Notes: generated from the sequence alone by a model not told the origin. Positions 16,305-24,903 are shown, numbered from the stretch's first letter. The stretch: DNA of 64,000 nt from Nonomuraea pusilla (GCF_900109355.1 NZ_FOBF01000008.1:248001-312000); one strand, 5' to 3'. Translations and numbers: made by a program.

Positions 16305-17272
16305 GCCGCCTCCCCCTCTCGTCCCTGCTCCGCGTCCCGCCGCGCCGCCTGCTTGGCGGCGTACGCGGCGGCCGCCTCGCGCACCCAGGCGCCCTCCTCG
16401 TGGGCGGCCCTGCGCACCGCGATCCGCTCGGCGTTGCACGGCCCGCCGCCGCCGACCACGCGGCGGAACTCGGCCCAGTCCACCTCGCCGAAGTCGTGGT
16501 GGCCGCGTTCGGGGTTCCACCGCAGCTCCGGGTCGGGCAGGCGCACGCCCAGCGCCTCGGCCTGGGGGACGGTCATGTCCACGAACCGCTGCCGCAGCTC
16601 GTCGTTCGTGTGCCGCTTGATCTTCCAGGCCATCGACTGCGCGGTGTTGGCCGACTCGGCGTCCGGCGGGCCGAACATCATCAGCGACGGCCACCACCAC
16701 CGGTCCACGGCGTCCTGCACCATCTCCCGCTGCTCGGGCGTGCCGCGCATCATGGTCATGAGCAGCTCGTAGCCCTGCCGCTGGTGGAACGACTCCTCCT
16801 TGCAGATGCGGATCATGGCCCGCGCGTACGGCCCGTAGGAGGTGCGGCAGAGCGGCACCTGGTTGCAGATGGCGGCGCCGTCCACCAGCCAGCCGATGAC
16901 GCCGACGTCGGCGAAGGTCAGCGTCGGGTAGTTGAAGATCGACGAGTACTTCTGGCGGCCCGAGATGAGCTTGTCCGTCAGGTCGGCGCGGTCGGCGCCC
17001 AGCGTCTCGGCCGCCGAGTACAGGTACAGGCCGTGGCCCGCCTCGTCCTGCACCTTGGCCAGCAGGATCGCCTTGCGCCGCAGCGACGGGGCGCGGGTGA
17101 TCCACGCGCCCTCCGGCTGCATGCCGATGATCTCGGAGTGCGCGTGCTGCGCGATCTGCCTGACCATCGTCCCGCGGTAGGCGTCGGGCATCCAGTCGCG
17201 CGGCTCGATCCGCTGGTCGCGCTCGATCGCCCGCTCGAACGACTCCGCTCCTTGCTCCGTGGCGCCGCTCAT
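16301..17272 (-). CDS. paaA: Phenylacetyl-CoA 1,2-epoxidase catalytic subunit PaaA
   Basis: 323 residues from ATG 17272, which overlaps the paaZ stop as ATGA. It is a diiron monooxygenase of ferritin-like fold. The metal ligands lie in SEIIG (Glu47), QDEAGHG (residues 75-81) and KEESFHQRQ (158-166). Segments DWMPDAYRGTMVRQIAQHA and FNYPTLTFADVGVIGWL match PaaA closely. With PaaB, C and E it converts phenylacetyl-CoA to ring-1,2-epoxyphenylacetyl-CoA. The C-terminus carries an alanine/arginine-rich extension. Confidence 0.97.
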   Translation of the reverse strand: MSGATEQGAESFERAIERDQRIEPRDWMPDAYRGTMVRQIAQHAHSEIIGMQPEGAWITRAPSLRRKAILLAKVQDEAGHGLYLYSAAETLGADRADLTDKLISGRQKYSSIFNYPTLTFADVGVIGWLVDGAAICNQVPLCRTSYGPYARAMIRICKEESFHQRQGYELLMTMMRGTPEQREMVQDAVDRWWWPSLMMFGPPDAESANTAQSMAWKIKRHTNDELRQRFVDMTVPQAEALGVRLPDPELRWNPERGHHDFGEVDWAEFRRVVGGGGPCNAERIAVRRAAHEEGAWVREAAAAYAAKQAARRDAEQGREGEAA

Positions 17273-19296
17273 CGCTTCGCCACCAGGGTGAGCACGTCGT
17301 AGCGGGCGACCACCTCGCCCTTCTGGTTGGTGACCTCGGTGTCCCAGCGCACCTCGCCGTGGTCGGCGTCCTCGCGCGGAGTGATCTGCTTGGCCGTGAG
17401 CCGCACGGTCAGCTCGTCGCCGGGGAAGGTCGGGGTGAGGAAGCGCAGGTTCTCCAGGCCGTAGTTGGCCAGCACGGGGCCGGGCTCGGGCGAGACGAAC
17501 AGCCCCGCCGCGAACGACAGCACCAGGTAGCCGTGCGCCACCCGGCCGCCGAAGAACGGGTTCGCGCGGGCGGCCTCCTCGTCCATGTGGGCGTAGAAGG
17601 TGTCGCCGGTGAACCGGGCGAAGTGCTCGATGTCCTCCAGCGTCACGGTGCGCGGGCCCGCCACCACCGTGTCGCCGACCTTCAGCTCGCGCAGCGGCTT
17701 CCTGAACGGGTGCACGCCCTCGTCGCGCGGCGCGCCCGGCACCCACCGGCCGGTCAGCGCGGTCAGCATCGACGGCCCGGCCTGCACGGCGGTGCGCTGC
17801 ATGTGGTGCAGCACGCCCCGTACGCCGCCCATCTCCTCGCCGCCCCCGGCGCGCCCCGGGCCGCCGTGGACGAGCATGGGCAGCGGCGAGCCGTGCCCGG
17901 TGGACTCCCGCGCGTCCTCCGCGTTCAGCACGAGCAGCCGGCCGTGCCAGGGCGCGGCGCCCAGCACCACCTGACGGGCGAAGGCGGGGTCGGCGGTGAC
18001 GACCGAGCCGACCAGGCTGCCCCGGCCGCGCGCGGCCAGCTCCACCGCGTGGTCGGCCGACCGGTACGGCATGAGCGTCGCGACCGGCCCGAACGCCTCG
18101 ACCTCGTGGACCTCGCCGCGCTCCGGGTCGTCGGCGCGCAGCAGGATCGGCGGCAGGAACGCGCCCCGCCCGGCGTCGGCGCCGACCACCTCGACCCTGT
18201 CGGGGTCGCCGTGCACGATCGCGGCGGCGGCCAGCAGCGCCTTGAGCGAGCGGCGCACCTCCTCGCGCTGTTCGAGTCCGGCCAGCGGGCCCATGCGGAC
18301 GTCCGGGTGCGCCGGGTGGCCGACCGTGATCGCGGCCAGCCGCTCGCGCGCGGCCTCGGCCACGGCGTCGAGCAGCCCGGCGGGGACGAGCGCGCGGCGG
18401 ATGGCGGTGCACTTCTGCCCGGCCTTGACGGTCATCTCGGTGACGAGCTGGCCGACGTACAGGTCGAACTCGGGAGTGCCGGGGCGCGCGTCGGGGCCGA
18501 GCACCGCGCAGTTGAGCGAGTCGGCCTCGGCGTTGAAGCGTACGGACCTGCCGGTGACGGCCGGGTGGTGGCGCAGCCGCTCGGCCGTGGACGCCGACCC
18601 GGTGAACGCCACGAGGTCCTGCTCGGTGAGGTGGTCGAGCAGGTCGCCCGCCTCACCGCACAGCAGCTGCACGCTGCCCTCGGGCAGCAGCCCCGACTCC
18701 ACGACCAGCTCGACCAGGCGGGCGGTGAGGTAGGCGGTCTGGCCGGCCGGCTTGATCAGGCTGGGCATCCCGGCGAGGAACGCGGGCGCGAGCTTCTCCA
18801 GCGGCCCCCAGACGGGGAAGTTGAACGCGTTGATCTGCACGGCGACCCCGCGCAGAGGGGTGCAGACGTGCTGCGCGGCGAACGTGCCGCCCTTGCCCAG
18901 CGGCTCGACCGGGCCTTCGACCAGCACGGTGTCGTTGGGCAGCTCCCGCTTGCCCTTGCTCGCGTACGACAGCAGCACGCCGATGCCGCCGTCGACGTCG
19001 ATGCGGGAGTCGGCGGGGGTGGCGCCGGTGCGGGCCGACAGGGCGTACAGCTCGTCGCGGTGCTCGCGCAGGTGCAGCGCGAGCGCCTTGAGCATCGCCG
19101 CCCGCTGGTGGAAGGTCAGCTCCCGCAGCGCCGGGCCGCCCACCCTTCTGCCGTACGCCAGCGCCGCCGCCCGGTCGATGCCGGACGCGGACAGGCGGGC
19201 GACCTCCTCCCCGGTGGCGGCGTCCGTCAGCGGGACGCCCTCGTCCGACGGCGCCTGCCAGCCGCCCGACACGTAACTGCGCAGCGGAGTGACCAC
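17269..19296 (-). CDS. paaZ: Bifunctional oxepin-CoA hydrolase / 3-oxo-5,6-dehydrosuberyl-CoA semialdehyde dehydrogenase PaaZ
   Basis: 675 residues, full PaaZ length. The aldehyde dehydrogenase part spans about residues 1-510, with Glu257 in FNAEADS and catalytic Cys296 in KAGQKCTAIRR. A MaoC-type hydratase domain fills about 525-675 (HFARFTGDTFYAHMDEEAAR, NPFFGGRVAHGYLV). The hydratase opens the oxepin ring and the dehydrogenase oxidises the resulting semialdehyde. The start is GTG 19296 with GGAGGGAGG just upstream. It is the first gene of the paaZABCDE operon, and a 32-bp palindrome sits about 16 bp upstream of the start. Confidence 0.96.
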   Translation of the reverse strand: MVTPLRSYVSGGWQAPSDEGVPLTDAATGEEVARLSASGIDRAAALAYGRRVGGPALRELTFHQRAAMLKALALHLREHRDELYALSARTGATPADSRIDVDGGIGVLLSYASKGKRELPNDTVLVEGPVEPLGKGGTFAAQHVCTPLRGVAVQINAFNFPVWGPLEKLAPAFLAGMPSLIKPAGQTAYLTARLVELVVESGLLPEGSVQLLCGEAGDLLDHLTEQDLVAFTGSASTAERLRHHPAVTGRSVRFNAEADSLNCAVLGPDARPGTPEFDLYVGQLVTEMTVKAGQKCTAIRRALVPAGLLDAVAEAARERLAAITVGHPAHPDVRMGPLAGLEQREEVRRSLKALLAAAAIVHGDPDRVEVVGADAGRGAFLPPILLRADDPERGEVHEVEAFGPVATLMPYRSADHAVELAARGRGSLVGSVVTADPAFARQVVLGAAPWHGRLLVLNAEDARESTGHGSPLPMLVHGGPGRAGGGEEMGGVRGVLHHMQRTAVQAGPSMLTALTGRWVPGAPRDEGVHPFRKPLRELKVGDTVVAGPRTVTLEDIEHFARFTGDTFYAHMDEEAARANPFFGGRVAHGYLVLSFAAGLFVSPEPGPVLANYGLENLRFLTPTFPGDELTVRLTAKQITPREDADHGEVRWDTEVTNQKGEVVARYDVLTLVAKR

Positions 19297-19311
19297 GCGG
19301 CCCTCCCTCCT

Positions 19312-19343
19312 GAATTACCGACCGTACGTTCAGTCAGTAATTC
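19312..19343. promoter_or_regulatory. 32-bp near-perfect palindrome, probable PaaR operator of paaZ operon
   Basis: The arms GAATTAC and GTAATTC enclose a core ACCGACCGTACGTTCAGT-GT that reads almost the same on both strands. The ACCGACCG half-site is the usual core of TetR-type PaaR operators in actinobacteria. The site lies 16 bp from the paaZ start, overlapping where RNA polymerase must bind. A related 18-bp site occurs at the paaR/thiolase promoter (22374-22391). Confidence 0.85.
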
Positions 19344-19425
19344 TAACCGGGCGCCCCCGCCCTGGGAAGGCACGCACCGGGCGGGCGTGGCGGGGAAGGC
19401 GGGGCGGGGAAGGCGGGGCGCCGGG

Positions 19426-20379
19426 TCAGTCCCAGTCGTAGAAGCCGCGGCCCGTCTTGCGGCCCAGCTCCCCCCGCTCGACCTTCTCCCGCAGCAGCCG
19501 GGGCGGCGCGAACCGCTCGCCCAGCCTGCCGTGCAGGTACTCCGCGATGGCCAGGCGCACGTCCAGCCCCACCAGGTCGGTCGAGCGCAGCGGCCCCATC
19601 GGGTGGCGGTAGCCGAGCTCCATCGCCCTGTCGATCGAGGCGGCGTCGGCGACGCCCTCCTCCAGCATCCTGATCGCCTCCAGGCCCAGCAGGACGCCCA
19701 GCCGGCTGGTGGCGAAGCCCGGCGAGTCGGCGACGACCACCTCCGACTTGCCCAGCGCCCGCACCCACCCCCTGGCCCGGTCGCGCGCCCACCCGGAGGT
19801 CGCGGCGCCCACCACCACCTCGACCAGCAGCGACGCCGGCACCGGGTTGAAGAAGTGCAGGCCGAGGAACCGCTCGGGCCGCCGCAGCACGGCGGCCAGC
19901 TCGTCGATCGACAGGGAGCTGGTGTTCGTGGCGAGCACCGCGTCGCCGGCCACCGCCTCCTCGGCCGCCGCCAGCACCTCCGCCTTCAGCCCCGCCTGCT
20001 CGGGGACGGCCTCCACGACCAGCTCCGCCGTCGCGGGCAGCTCCGCCGGGCTCGCGGCGAAGGCCACGCGCTCCAGCACCGCCGCGGGGTCGCCGTCGAG
20101 CGAGCCCTTCTCGGCGGCCCTGCGCAGCCCCGACGCCACCCTCTCCCGGGCGGCCCGCTCCTCGGGCTCCACCACGACGACGCGCGCCCCCAGCGCCGCG
20201 AACACCTGGGCGATGCCGGAGCCCATGCGCCCGCCGCCGATCACGCCCACCACGCCGGGGACGCCGCCCCGCTCCACCGCTCCGCTCACGTCGCCGCCCC
20301 GCTCCACCGCTCCGCTCACGTCGCCGCCCCGCTCCACCGCTCCGCTCACGACCCCGTCCGGCTGCACCGCTGCGCTCAC
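19426..20379 (-). CDS. paaH: 3-hydroxyacyl-CoA dehydrogenase PaaH
   Basis: 317 residues. The NAD-binding motif GVIGGGRMGSGIAQVF starts only at residue about 45. It is preceded by a 40-residue N-terminal extension made of three copies of the decapeptide SGAVERGGDV. This extension is encoded by a 30-bp tandem repeat. The catalytic histidine lies in LHFFNPVP and the C-terminal domain ends KTGRGFYDWD. The enzyme oxidises 3-hydroxyadipyl-CoA to 3-oxoadipyl-CoA. The start at GTG 20379 is supported by a GTGA overlap with paaG, but each repeat also contains an in-frame GTG, so translation could begin further in, for example at 20349, 20319 or 20289. Confidence 0.9.
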   Translation of the reverse strand: MSAAVQPDGVVSGAVERGGDVSGAVERGGDVSGAVERGGVPGVVGVIGGGRMGSGIAQVFAALGARVVVVEPEERAARERVASGLRRAAEKGSLDGDPAAVLERVAFAASPAELPATAELVVEAVPEQAGLKAEVLAAAEEAVAGDAVLATNTSSLSIDELAAVLRRPERFLGLHFFNPVPASLLVEVVVGAATSGWARDRARGWVRALGKSEVVVADSPGFATSRLGVLLGLEAIRMLEEGVADAASIDRAMELGYRHPMGPLRSTDLVGLDVRLAIAEYLHGRLGERFAPPRLLREKVERGELGRKTGRGFYDWD

Positions 20380-20380
20380 G
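20261..20380. repeat. 30-bp tandem repeat (3 copies plus 1 diverged) at the paaH start
   Basis: Copies at 20261-20290, 20291-20320 and 20321-20350 are near identical. A fourth, diverged copy at 20351-20380 contains the GTG start of paaH and the TGA stop of paaG. On the minus strand each unit reads GTGAGCGGAGCGGTGGAG and so on, so the start region itself has been multiplied in frame. Confidence 0.92.
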
Positions 20381-21128
20381 AGGACGCCCCCTTGTCCAGG
20401 AACGCCCGCATCCTGTCGCGTTTCTCCTCGCTCTCGAACAGGATCGCCTGCGCCAGGTCGTCCGCCAGCGGATGCGGCCCCCTCGCGTCCAGGACGAGCT
20501 TGGTCAGCCGCAGCGCGCCCGGCGCGGACCGCGCCATCCTGTCGAGCAGCCGGTGCGCCCGGCCCAGCAGCTCGCCGTCAGGAACGACCTCGGCGACCAG
20601 GCCGAGGCGCAGCGCCTCGGCGGCGTCCAGCCGCCTGCCGCCGAGCAGCACCTGCTTGGCCACGGACACGCCGGCCAGCTCCGCCAGCCGCCAGCACGCG
20701 CCCGCCGCGGCCAGGATGCCGAGGCCGGGCTCGGGGTTGCCGAACACCGCCGACTCCCCCGCCAGCCTGACGTCGCACGCGTACGCGAGCTCGGCGCCGC
20801 CGCCCAGCGCGTAGCCGTCCACGGCGGCCACGGTGGGCATCGGCAGGCGGGCCACCCGGTCGAACAGCCGGCTGTTGATGCCCGCCAGCGCCTCCTCCCT
20901 GCCCCGCTCCAGCAGCTCCTGGATGTCGGCCCCGGCCGCGAACACGCCCTCCGCCCCGGTCAGCAGCAGCAGCCTGGGCCGCCGCTCCAGCCCGGCGCAG
21001 ACGGCGTGCAGCTCCTCGACCATGGCCGCGTTGATCGCGTTGCGCGCCCGCGGCCTGTTCAGCGTGACGACGACCCGGTCGTCGCGCTCCTCCACGAGCA
21101 GGGTCTCGTACCCCGCGCCGCCGCTCAC
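20376..21128 (-). CDS. paaG: Enoyl-CoA hydratase/isomerase PaaG-type
   Basis: 250 residues from GTG 21128 (GTGA overlap with the thiolase stop). It has the crotonase oxyanion segments GVFAAGADIQEL and DGYALGGGAELAYACD, with glutamates in NPEPGLGI in the active-site region. In the phenylacetate pathway such an enzyme isomerises ring-1,2-epoxyphenylacetyl-CoA to oxepin-CoA (PaaG) or hydrates 2,3-dehydroadipyl-CoA (PaaF). Only one crotonase is present in this operon, so the PaaG label is from context. The C-terminal helix ends SEEKRDRMRAFLDKG, typical of the family. Confidence 0.85.
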   Translation of the reverse strand: MSGGAGYETLLVEERDDRVVVTLNRPRARNAINAAMVEELHAVCAGLERRPRLLLLTGAEGVFAAGADIQELLERGREEALAGINSRLFDRVARLPMPTVAAVDGYALGGGAELAYACDVRLAGESAVFGNPEPGLGILAAAGACWRLAELAGVSVAKQVLLGGRRLDAAEALRLGLVAEVVPDGELLGRAHRLLDRMARSAPGALRLTKLVLDARGPHPLADDLAQAILFESEEKRDRMRAFLDKGASS

Positions 21129-22345
21129 ACGCGCTCCAGCAGCATCGCGACGCCCTGGCCGACGCCGACGCACAGGGTGGCCAGGCCGAGGCGGGCGTCC
21201 TCGCGCTCCATGCGGCCGAGCAGGGTGACGACCAGCCGGGCGCCCGAGCAGCCCAGCGGGTGGCCGAGGGCGATGGCGCCGCCGTCGGCGTTGACGCGGT
21301 CCTCGTCCAGCTTGAGCCGTCTGATCACGGCGAGGCTCTGCACGGCGAACGCCTCGTTGAGCTCGACCGCGCCGATCTCGTCCACGCGGCGCCCGGTGCG
21401 GGCGAGCAGCTTCTCGGTGGCGGGCACCGGGCCGAGACCCATGAGGTGCGGCGGCACCCCCGCCGCGGCGGCGGCGACCACGCGGGCGCGCGGCGTCAGG
21501 CCGTGGCGGGCGACGGCGTCCTCACCGGCCAGCACCAGCGCGGCGGCGCCGTCGGACAGCTGCGACGACGAGCCCGCCGTGACGATCCCGCCGTCGCGGA
21601 AGACCGGGCGCAGCGCGGCCAGCTTCTCCAGCGACGAGCCGCGGCGCGGCCCCTCGTCCACGCGTACCTCGCCGTCGCGGACGGGCACCGGCACGATCTC
21701 ACGCTCGAACCTGCCCGCGTCGGTGGCGGCGAGCGCCCGCTCGTGGCTGCGCAGCGCGTAGGCGTCGGAGTCGGCGCGGGTGACGCCGTCGAGCGCGGCC
21801 ACCTCCTCGGCCGTCTCCCCCATCGACAGCGTCACCTTCCGCGCCTGCGGGCCCGCGTCCGGGGGCACGCGGCGGTCGGCCGCGAGGAAGCGCGGGTTGG
21901 TGAAACGCCAGCCGAGGGACGTGTCGGACACCTCGCCGGGACGCGCCCACGGCGTGCCCGGCTTGGCCATCACCCAGGGCGCCCGCGTCATCGACTCGAC
22001 GCCGCCCGCCACCACGACGTCCGCCTCGCCGGAGCGGATCGCCTGCGCGGCCGACGCGACGGCGGTCAGCCCGCTCGCGCACAGCCGGTTCACCGTGTAC
22101 CCGGGCACCTCGTCGGGCAGGCCGGCCAGCAGCACCGCCATCCTGGCCACGTTGCGGTTGTCCTCGCCCGCCTGGTTGGCCGCGCCCAGGATCACCTCGT
22201 CCACGACCTCGGGGGGCGCCCCGGCCCGGCGCACCGCCTCACCCACGGCGAGTGCGGCCAGGTCGTCGGGGCGCACCCCGGCCAGCGCGCCGCCGTACCG
22301 GCCCTGGGGCGTACGCGCCCCGTCGACCACGAAGACCTCACTCAT
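21125..22345 (-). CDS. paaJ: Beta-ketoadipyl-CoA thiolase-type acetyl-CoA acyltransferase
   Basis: 406 residues from ATG 22345, with GGAGG upstream; a longer frame to 22396 was rejected because it would run across the promoter and operator. The nucleophile Cys89 lies in VNRLCASGLTAV, the histidine in GHPLGCSGARLV and the acid-base cysteine in TLCVGVGQG. As the first gene of a thiolase-paaG-paaH operon it probably releases acetyl-CoA and succinyl-CoA from 3-oxoadipyl-CoA. The thiolase itself is certain; the substrate comes from context. Its promoter contains a PaaR-type operator. Confidence 0.88.
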   Translation of the reverse strand: MSEVFVVDGARTPQGRYGGALAGVRPDDLAALAVGEAVRRAGAPPEVVDEVILGAANQAGEDNRNVARMAVLLAGLPDEVPGYTVNRLCASGLTAVASAAQAIRSGEADVVVAGGVESMTRAPWVMAKPGTPWARPGEVSDTSLGWRFTNPRFLAADRRVPPDAGPQARKVTLSMGETAEEVAALDGVTRADSDAYALRSHERALAATDAGRFEREIVPVPVRDGEVRVDEGPRRGSSLEKLAALRPVFRDGGIVTAGSSSQLSDGAAALVLAGEDAVARHGLTPRARVVAAAAAGVPPHLMGLGPVPATEKLLARTGRRVDEIGAVELNEAFAVQSLAVIRRLKLDEDRVNADGGAIALGHPLGCSGARLVVTLLGRMEREDARLGLATLCVGVGQGVAMLLERV

Positions 22346-22366
22346 CCTGCCTCCTGCCATGGACCT

Positions 22367-22396
22367 ATCCTTAACCGTCCGTTCGGTCAGTATCAA
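22367..22396 (-). promoter_or_regulatory. Thiolase operon promoter with PaaR operator filling the spacer
   Basis: On the minus strand, TTGATA (22396-22391) and AAGGAT (22372-22367) are spaced 18 bp apart, a good -35/-10 pair. The spacer is almost exactly the palindrome ACCGTCCGTTCGGTCAGT (22374-22391). On the plus strand, GATACT at 22416-22421 would be the -10 of paaR, whose ATG at 22429 lies 8 nt on, as for a leaderless mRNA. One operator could thus repress both directions. Confidence 0.8.
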
Positions 22397-22428
22397 GGCG
22401 GGAGGCGGCCGCTGCGATACTGGTGCGC

Positions 22429-23052
22429 ATGGCCACCCTGGACAACCGCCGGCCCGCCCGGCGCGGACGCCCCGGTTACGACAAGGAGTCGCTGCTGCGG
22501 GTGGCCGTCCAGGTGTTCAACGAGCGCGGCTACGACGGCACCAGCATGGACGACCTGTCCAAGAAGCTCGGCATCACCAAGTCGGCCATCTACCACCACG
22601 TCGCCAGCAAGGACGAACTGCTGCGCATGGGCGTCGACCACGCGCTCGACGGCCTGTTCGCGGCGGCGGCCGAGGCCACGGCCATGCCGGGGCGGGCCAT
22701 CGACAAGCTGGAGCGGCTCGTGCAGGCCAGCGTCGAGGTGCTGGTCGAGCGGCTGCCGTTCGTCACGCTGCTGCTGCGCGTACGCGGCAACACCGAGGTG
22801 GAGCAGCGGGCGCTGGCCAGGCGGCGGGAGTTCGACCGGCTGGTGGCCAGGCTGGTGTCCGAGGCGGAGGCCGACGGCGACATCAGGCCCGACGTCGATC
22901 CAGGGCTGGTCGCCCGGCTGCTGTTCGGCATGGTCAACTCGCTGGTCGAGTGGTACCGCCCCGACGGGCGCACGGGCGCGGCCGAGCTGACCGAGGCGGT
23001 GCGCAAACTCGCCTTCGACGGCCTGCGCCCCCAGCCCCGCGCGTCCCGCTAG
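22429..23052 (+). CDS. paaR: TetR-family repressor PaaR of the phenylacetate genes
   Basis: 207 residues from ATG 22429 (GTG 22423 is an alternative adding two residues). The N-terminal TetR helix-turn-helix spans about residues 18-62: DKESLLRVAVQVFNERGYDG, then SMDDLSKKLGITKSAIYHH and KDELL. The C-terminal ligand domain includes LLLRVRGNTEVEQRALARRR, as in PaaR proteins. It probably binds phenylacetyl-CoA and leaves the ACCGNCCG palindromes at 22374 and 19312. It is divergent from the thiolase operon. Its stop codon overlaps the stop of the next, convergent gene in the 4-bp sequence CTAG. Confidence 0.88.
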   Translation: MATLDNRRPARRGRPGYDKESLLRVAVQVFNERGYDGTSMDDLSKKLGITKSAIYHHVASKDELLRMGVDHALDGLFAAAAEATAMPGRAIDKLERLVQASVEVLVERLPFVTLLLRVRGNTEVEQRALARRREFDRLVARLVSEAEADGDIRPDVDPGLVARLLFGMVNSLVEWYRPDGRTGAAELTEAVRKLAFDGLRPQPRASR

Positions 23053-23912
23053 ACGGCGAGGCGGGCGAGGACCCGGGCGAACTCCGGCGGCGGCGCGACC
23101 ACGAGCCTGGTCTGGCCGTGCTGCGAGACGATGTCGGCCTTGATGAGGGTGAGCCGTCCCCGGTGCCACCAGTACACCTGGGAGCTGAGCCCGCCGGTGC
23201 GGGCCGCGTGCACGCGCAGCCGTTCGATGGCCCGCACCACGCCGATGCCGTCCACGGGGTGCACGAGCAGCGTGTACGGGTCGGGCAGCGCCACGAGGGC
23301 GCCGTCGCCCGGGACGGGCAGGTAGTCGCCCAGCCAGCGCAGATGGGTGGCGGTGGACGGCGTGCGCCCGGTCAGGCGGGTGACGGGCGTCCCCGACAGC
23401 TCGATGCGCTCCACGAGCAGGCGCTCGTCCCTGCGGACGTTGGAGGCGGCCAGGTCGAGCGCCCGCGCCGACGGCAGGGGCCAGCAGCCCGCCTCCTCGG
23501 GGCGTACGGCGCGGGAGCCGACGGTGAGCAGCTCGACCAGGTCGGCGTTGAGGTGGCGGCCGACGACCCTGCTGAGGTCGGCGACGTCGTCCACCGACTC
23601 GACGCGGGTGCGCAGCAGCGGCCTGGCCTGGCGCAGGTCGCAGACGTCAGGGGTGCGTCCCGCGCCGGCGACGGCGTGGGCGAGGTGCTCGGAGACCAGC
23701 ACCGGCCAGTCCTCCCTGGCCCTGCGCCCGGCCTCGCGGCGCAGCCCGGTGAGCCTGACGGTGATGACGCGCTCACCCCTGAGCTTGAGGGTGGCGCCGT
23801 CGCGGGAGAAGTCGCAGGCGTAGCCGAGGGAGTCGGCGACCAGGGAGAGCAGCGAGTCGAGGTCGACGTCCTCGACGGGCCTGCGCGAGCGGTGACGCCT
23901 GAACAACCCCAC
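23049..23912 (-). CDS. Conserved hypothetical protein, unrecognised family
   Basis: 287 residues with no signal peptide or membrane segment. It starts MGLFRRHRSRRPVEDVDLDSLLSL. A mixed alpha/beta pattern follows, with DGATLKLRGERVITVRL and later PDPYTLLVHPVDGIGVVRAIERL and GLSSQVYWWHRGRLTLI. I do not recognise it. The high density of valine-rich strands and the many arginines suggest a soluble cytoplasmic protein. It is convergent with paaR (4-bp overlap at the stops) and follows the LD-carboxypeptidase gene in the opposite direction of reading only by 42 bp on the same strand, so the two may be co-transcribed. Confidence 0.6.
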   Translation of the reverse strand: MGLFRRHRSRRPVEDVDLDSLLSLVADSLGYACDFSRDGATLKLRGERVITVRLTGLRREAGRRAREDWPVLVSEHLAHAVAGAGRTPDVCDLRQARPLLRTRVESVDDVADLSRVVGRHLNADLVELLTVGSRAVRPEEAGCWPLPSARALDLAASNVRRDERLLVERIELSGTPVTRLTGRTPSTATHLRWLGDYLPVPGDGALVALPDPYTLLVHPVDGIGVVRAIERLRVHAARTGGLSSQVYWWHRGRLTLIKADIVSQHGQTRLVVAPPPEFARVLARLAV

Positions 23913-23954
23913 GCCGCCGTGTCCCCTCTGCCGGATTCGTCCCTATGCGTTCTC

Positions 23955-24872
23955 CTACATTGCCTGCTGCTCATCCCGAATCGAGCCAGTCAGGGAGCAC
24001 GATTCGGTATCGATACCACAAAGCGCTCCCAGCCACACGCTCATCTGTGGTGTCCCGTGGCCGACCGCGAGCCCGGCCAGCACGGGCACCCCGAGCGGGA
24101 CGAGCCGGTCGCGCAGCACGGCGTACGGGTCGCCGCAGTCCACCCAGGAGCCGAGCACCACGCCGCGCACCCCGCCGAACGCCCCCGCCTGGAGCAACTG
24201 GGTGATCATCCGGTCGATCCGGTACGGCTCCTCCCCGATGTCCTCCAGCAGGACGATCTTCCCGTCGAACGACGGGCGGTGCCGGGTGCCGCACAGGGAG
24301 GCGAGCAGCGACAGGTTGCCGCCGGTCAGCACCCCCTCGGCCCGGCCGGGCGCCAGGACCAGGTCACCGGAGACGGGCAGCGGGGCGCCCGACAGCGCGG
24401 CCCGCAGGCTCTCCAGCGTGCGCGGCTCCGCGCCCTCCTCGTCGGCCAGCGTCTGGCAGGCCGGCATCGGCCCGTGCAGCGTGGGCACGCCCAGCTCGAC
24501 GGCGAACGCCTGGTGCAGCGCCGTGACGTCGCTCGACCCGAGCAGCACCTTCGGCCCGGCGGCGCGCATGGCGTCCCAGTCGAGCAGGCCCAGCAGGCGG
24601 GCGGCGCCGTACCCGCCGCGCGAGCAGAACACCGCCGAGACGGCCGGATCGCACCACGCCTCCTGCAGGTCGGCGGCGCGGGCGGCGTCGGAGCCCGCCA
24701 GGTAGTCGAGCTCCTGACGGTCGTGCGCGTGCGCGCCCACGACGACCTTGAACCCGAGGCCCTCCAGCCGCTCGACGCCGCGCGCGAGCCGGACGGCGTC
24801 GGGCGGGCCCGAGGGCGAGACGATCGCGACGGTGTCGCCTTGCTGCAGCAGCGGGACGCGTGGCTTGTTCAC
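23955..24872 (-). CDS. LD-carboxypeptidase (peptidase S66 family)
   Basis: 305 residues from GTG 24872. The frame begins KPRVPLLQQGDTVAIVSPSGP, the S66 start motif. The nucleophilic serine is in FCSRGGYGAARLL. The glutamate and histidine of the triad are expected in VLLEDIGEEPYRIDRM and AVGHGTPQ. The family (LdcA, MccF) cleaves an L-D peptide bond in cytoplasmic murein tetrapeptides during recycling. No signal peptide is present, which fits a cytoplasmic LdcA. It is divergent from the sulfotransferase gene, only 31 bp away. Confidence 0.88.
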   Translation of the reverse strand: MNKPRVPLLQQGDTVAIVSPSGPPDAVRLARGVERLEGLGFKVVVGAHAHDRQELDYLAGSDAARAADLQEAWCDPAVSAVFCSRGGYGAARLLGLLDWDAMRAAGPKVLLGSSDVTALHQAFAVELGVPTLHGPMPACQTLADEEGAEPRTLESLRAALSGAPLPVSGDLVLAPGRAEGVLTGGNLSLLASLCGTRHRPSFDGKIVLLEDIGEEPYRIDRMITQLLQAGAFGGVRGVVLGSWVDCGDPYAVLRDRLVPLGVPVLAGLAVGHGTPQMSVWLGALCGIDTESCSLTGSIRDEQQAM

Positions 24873-24903
24873 CCACCAAACGGTGCCACACTGGTGGTCC
24901 AGT

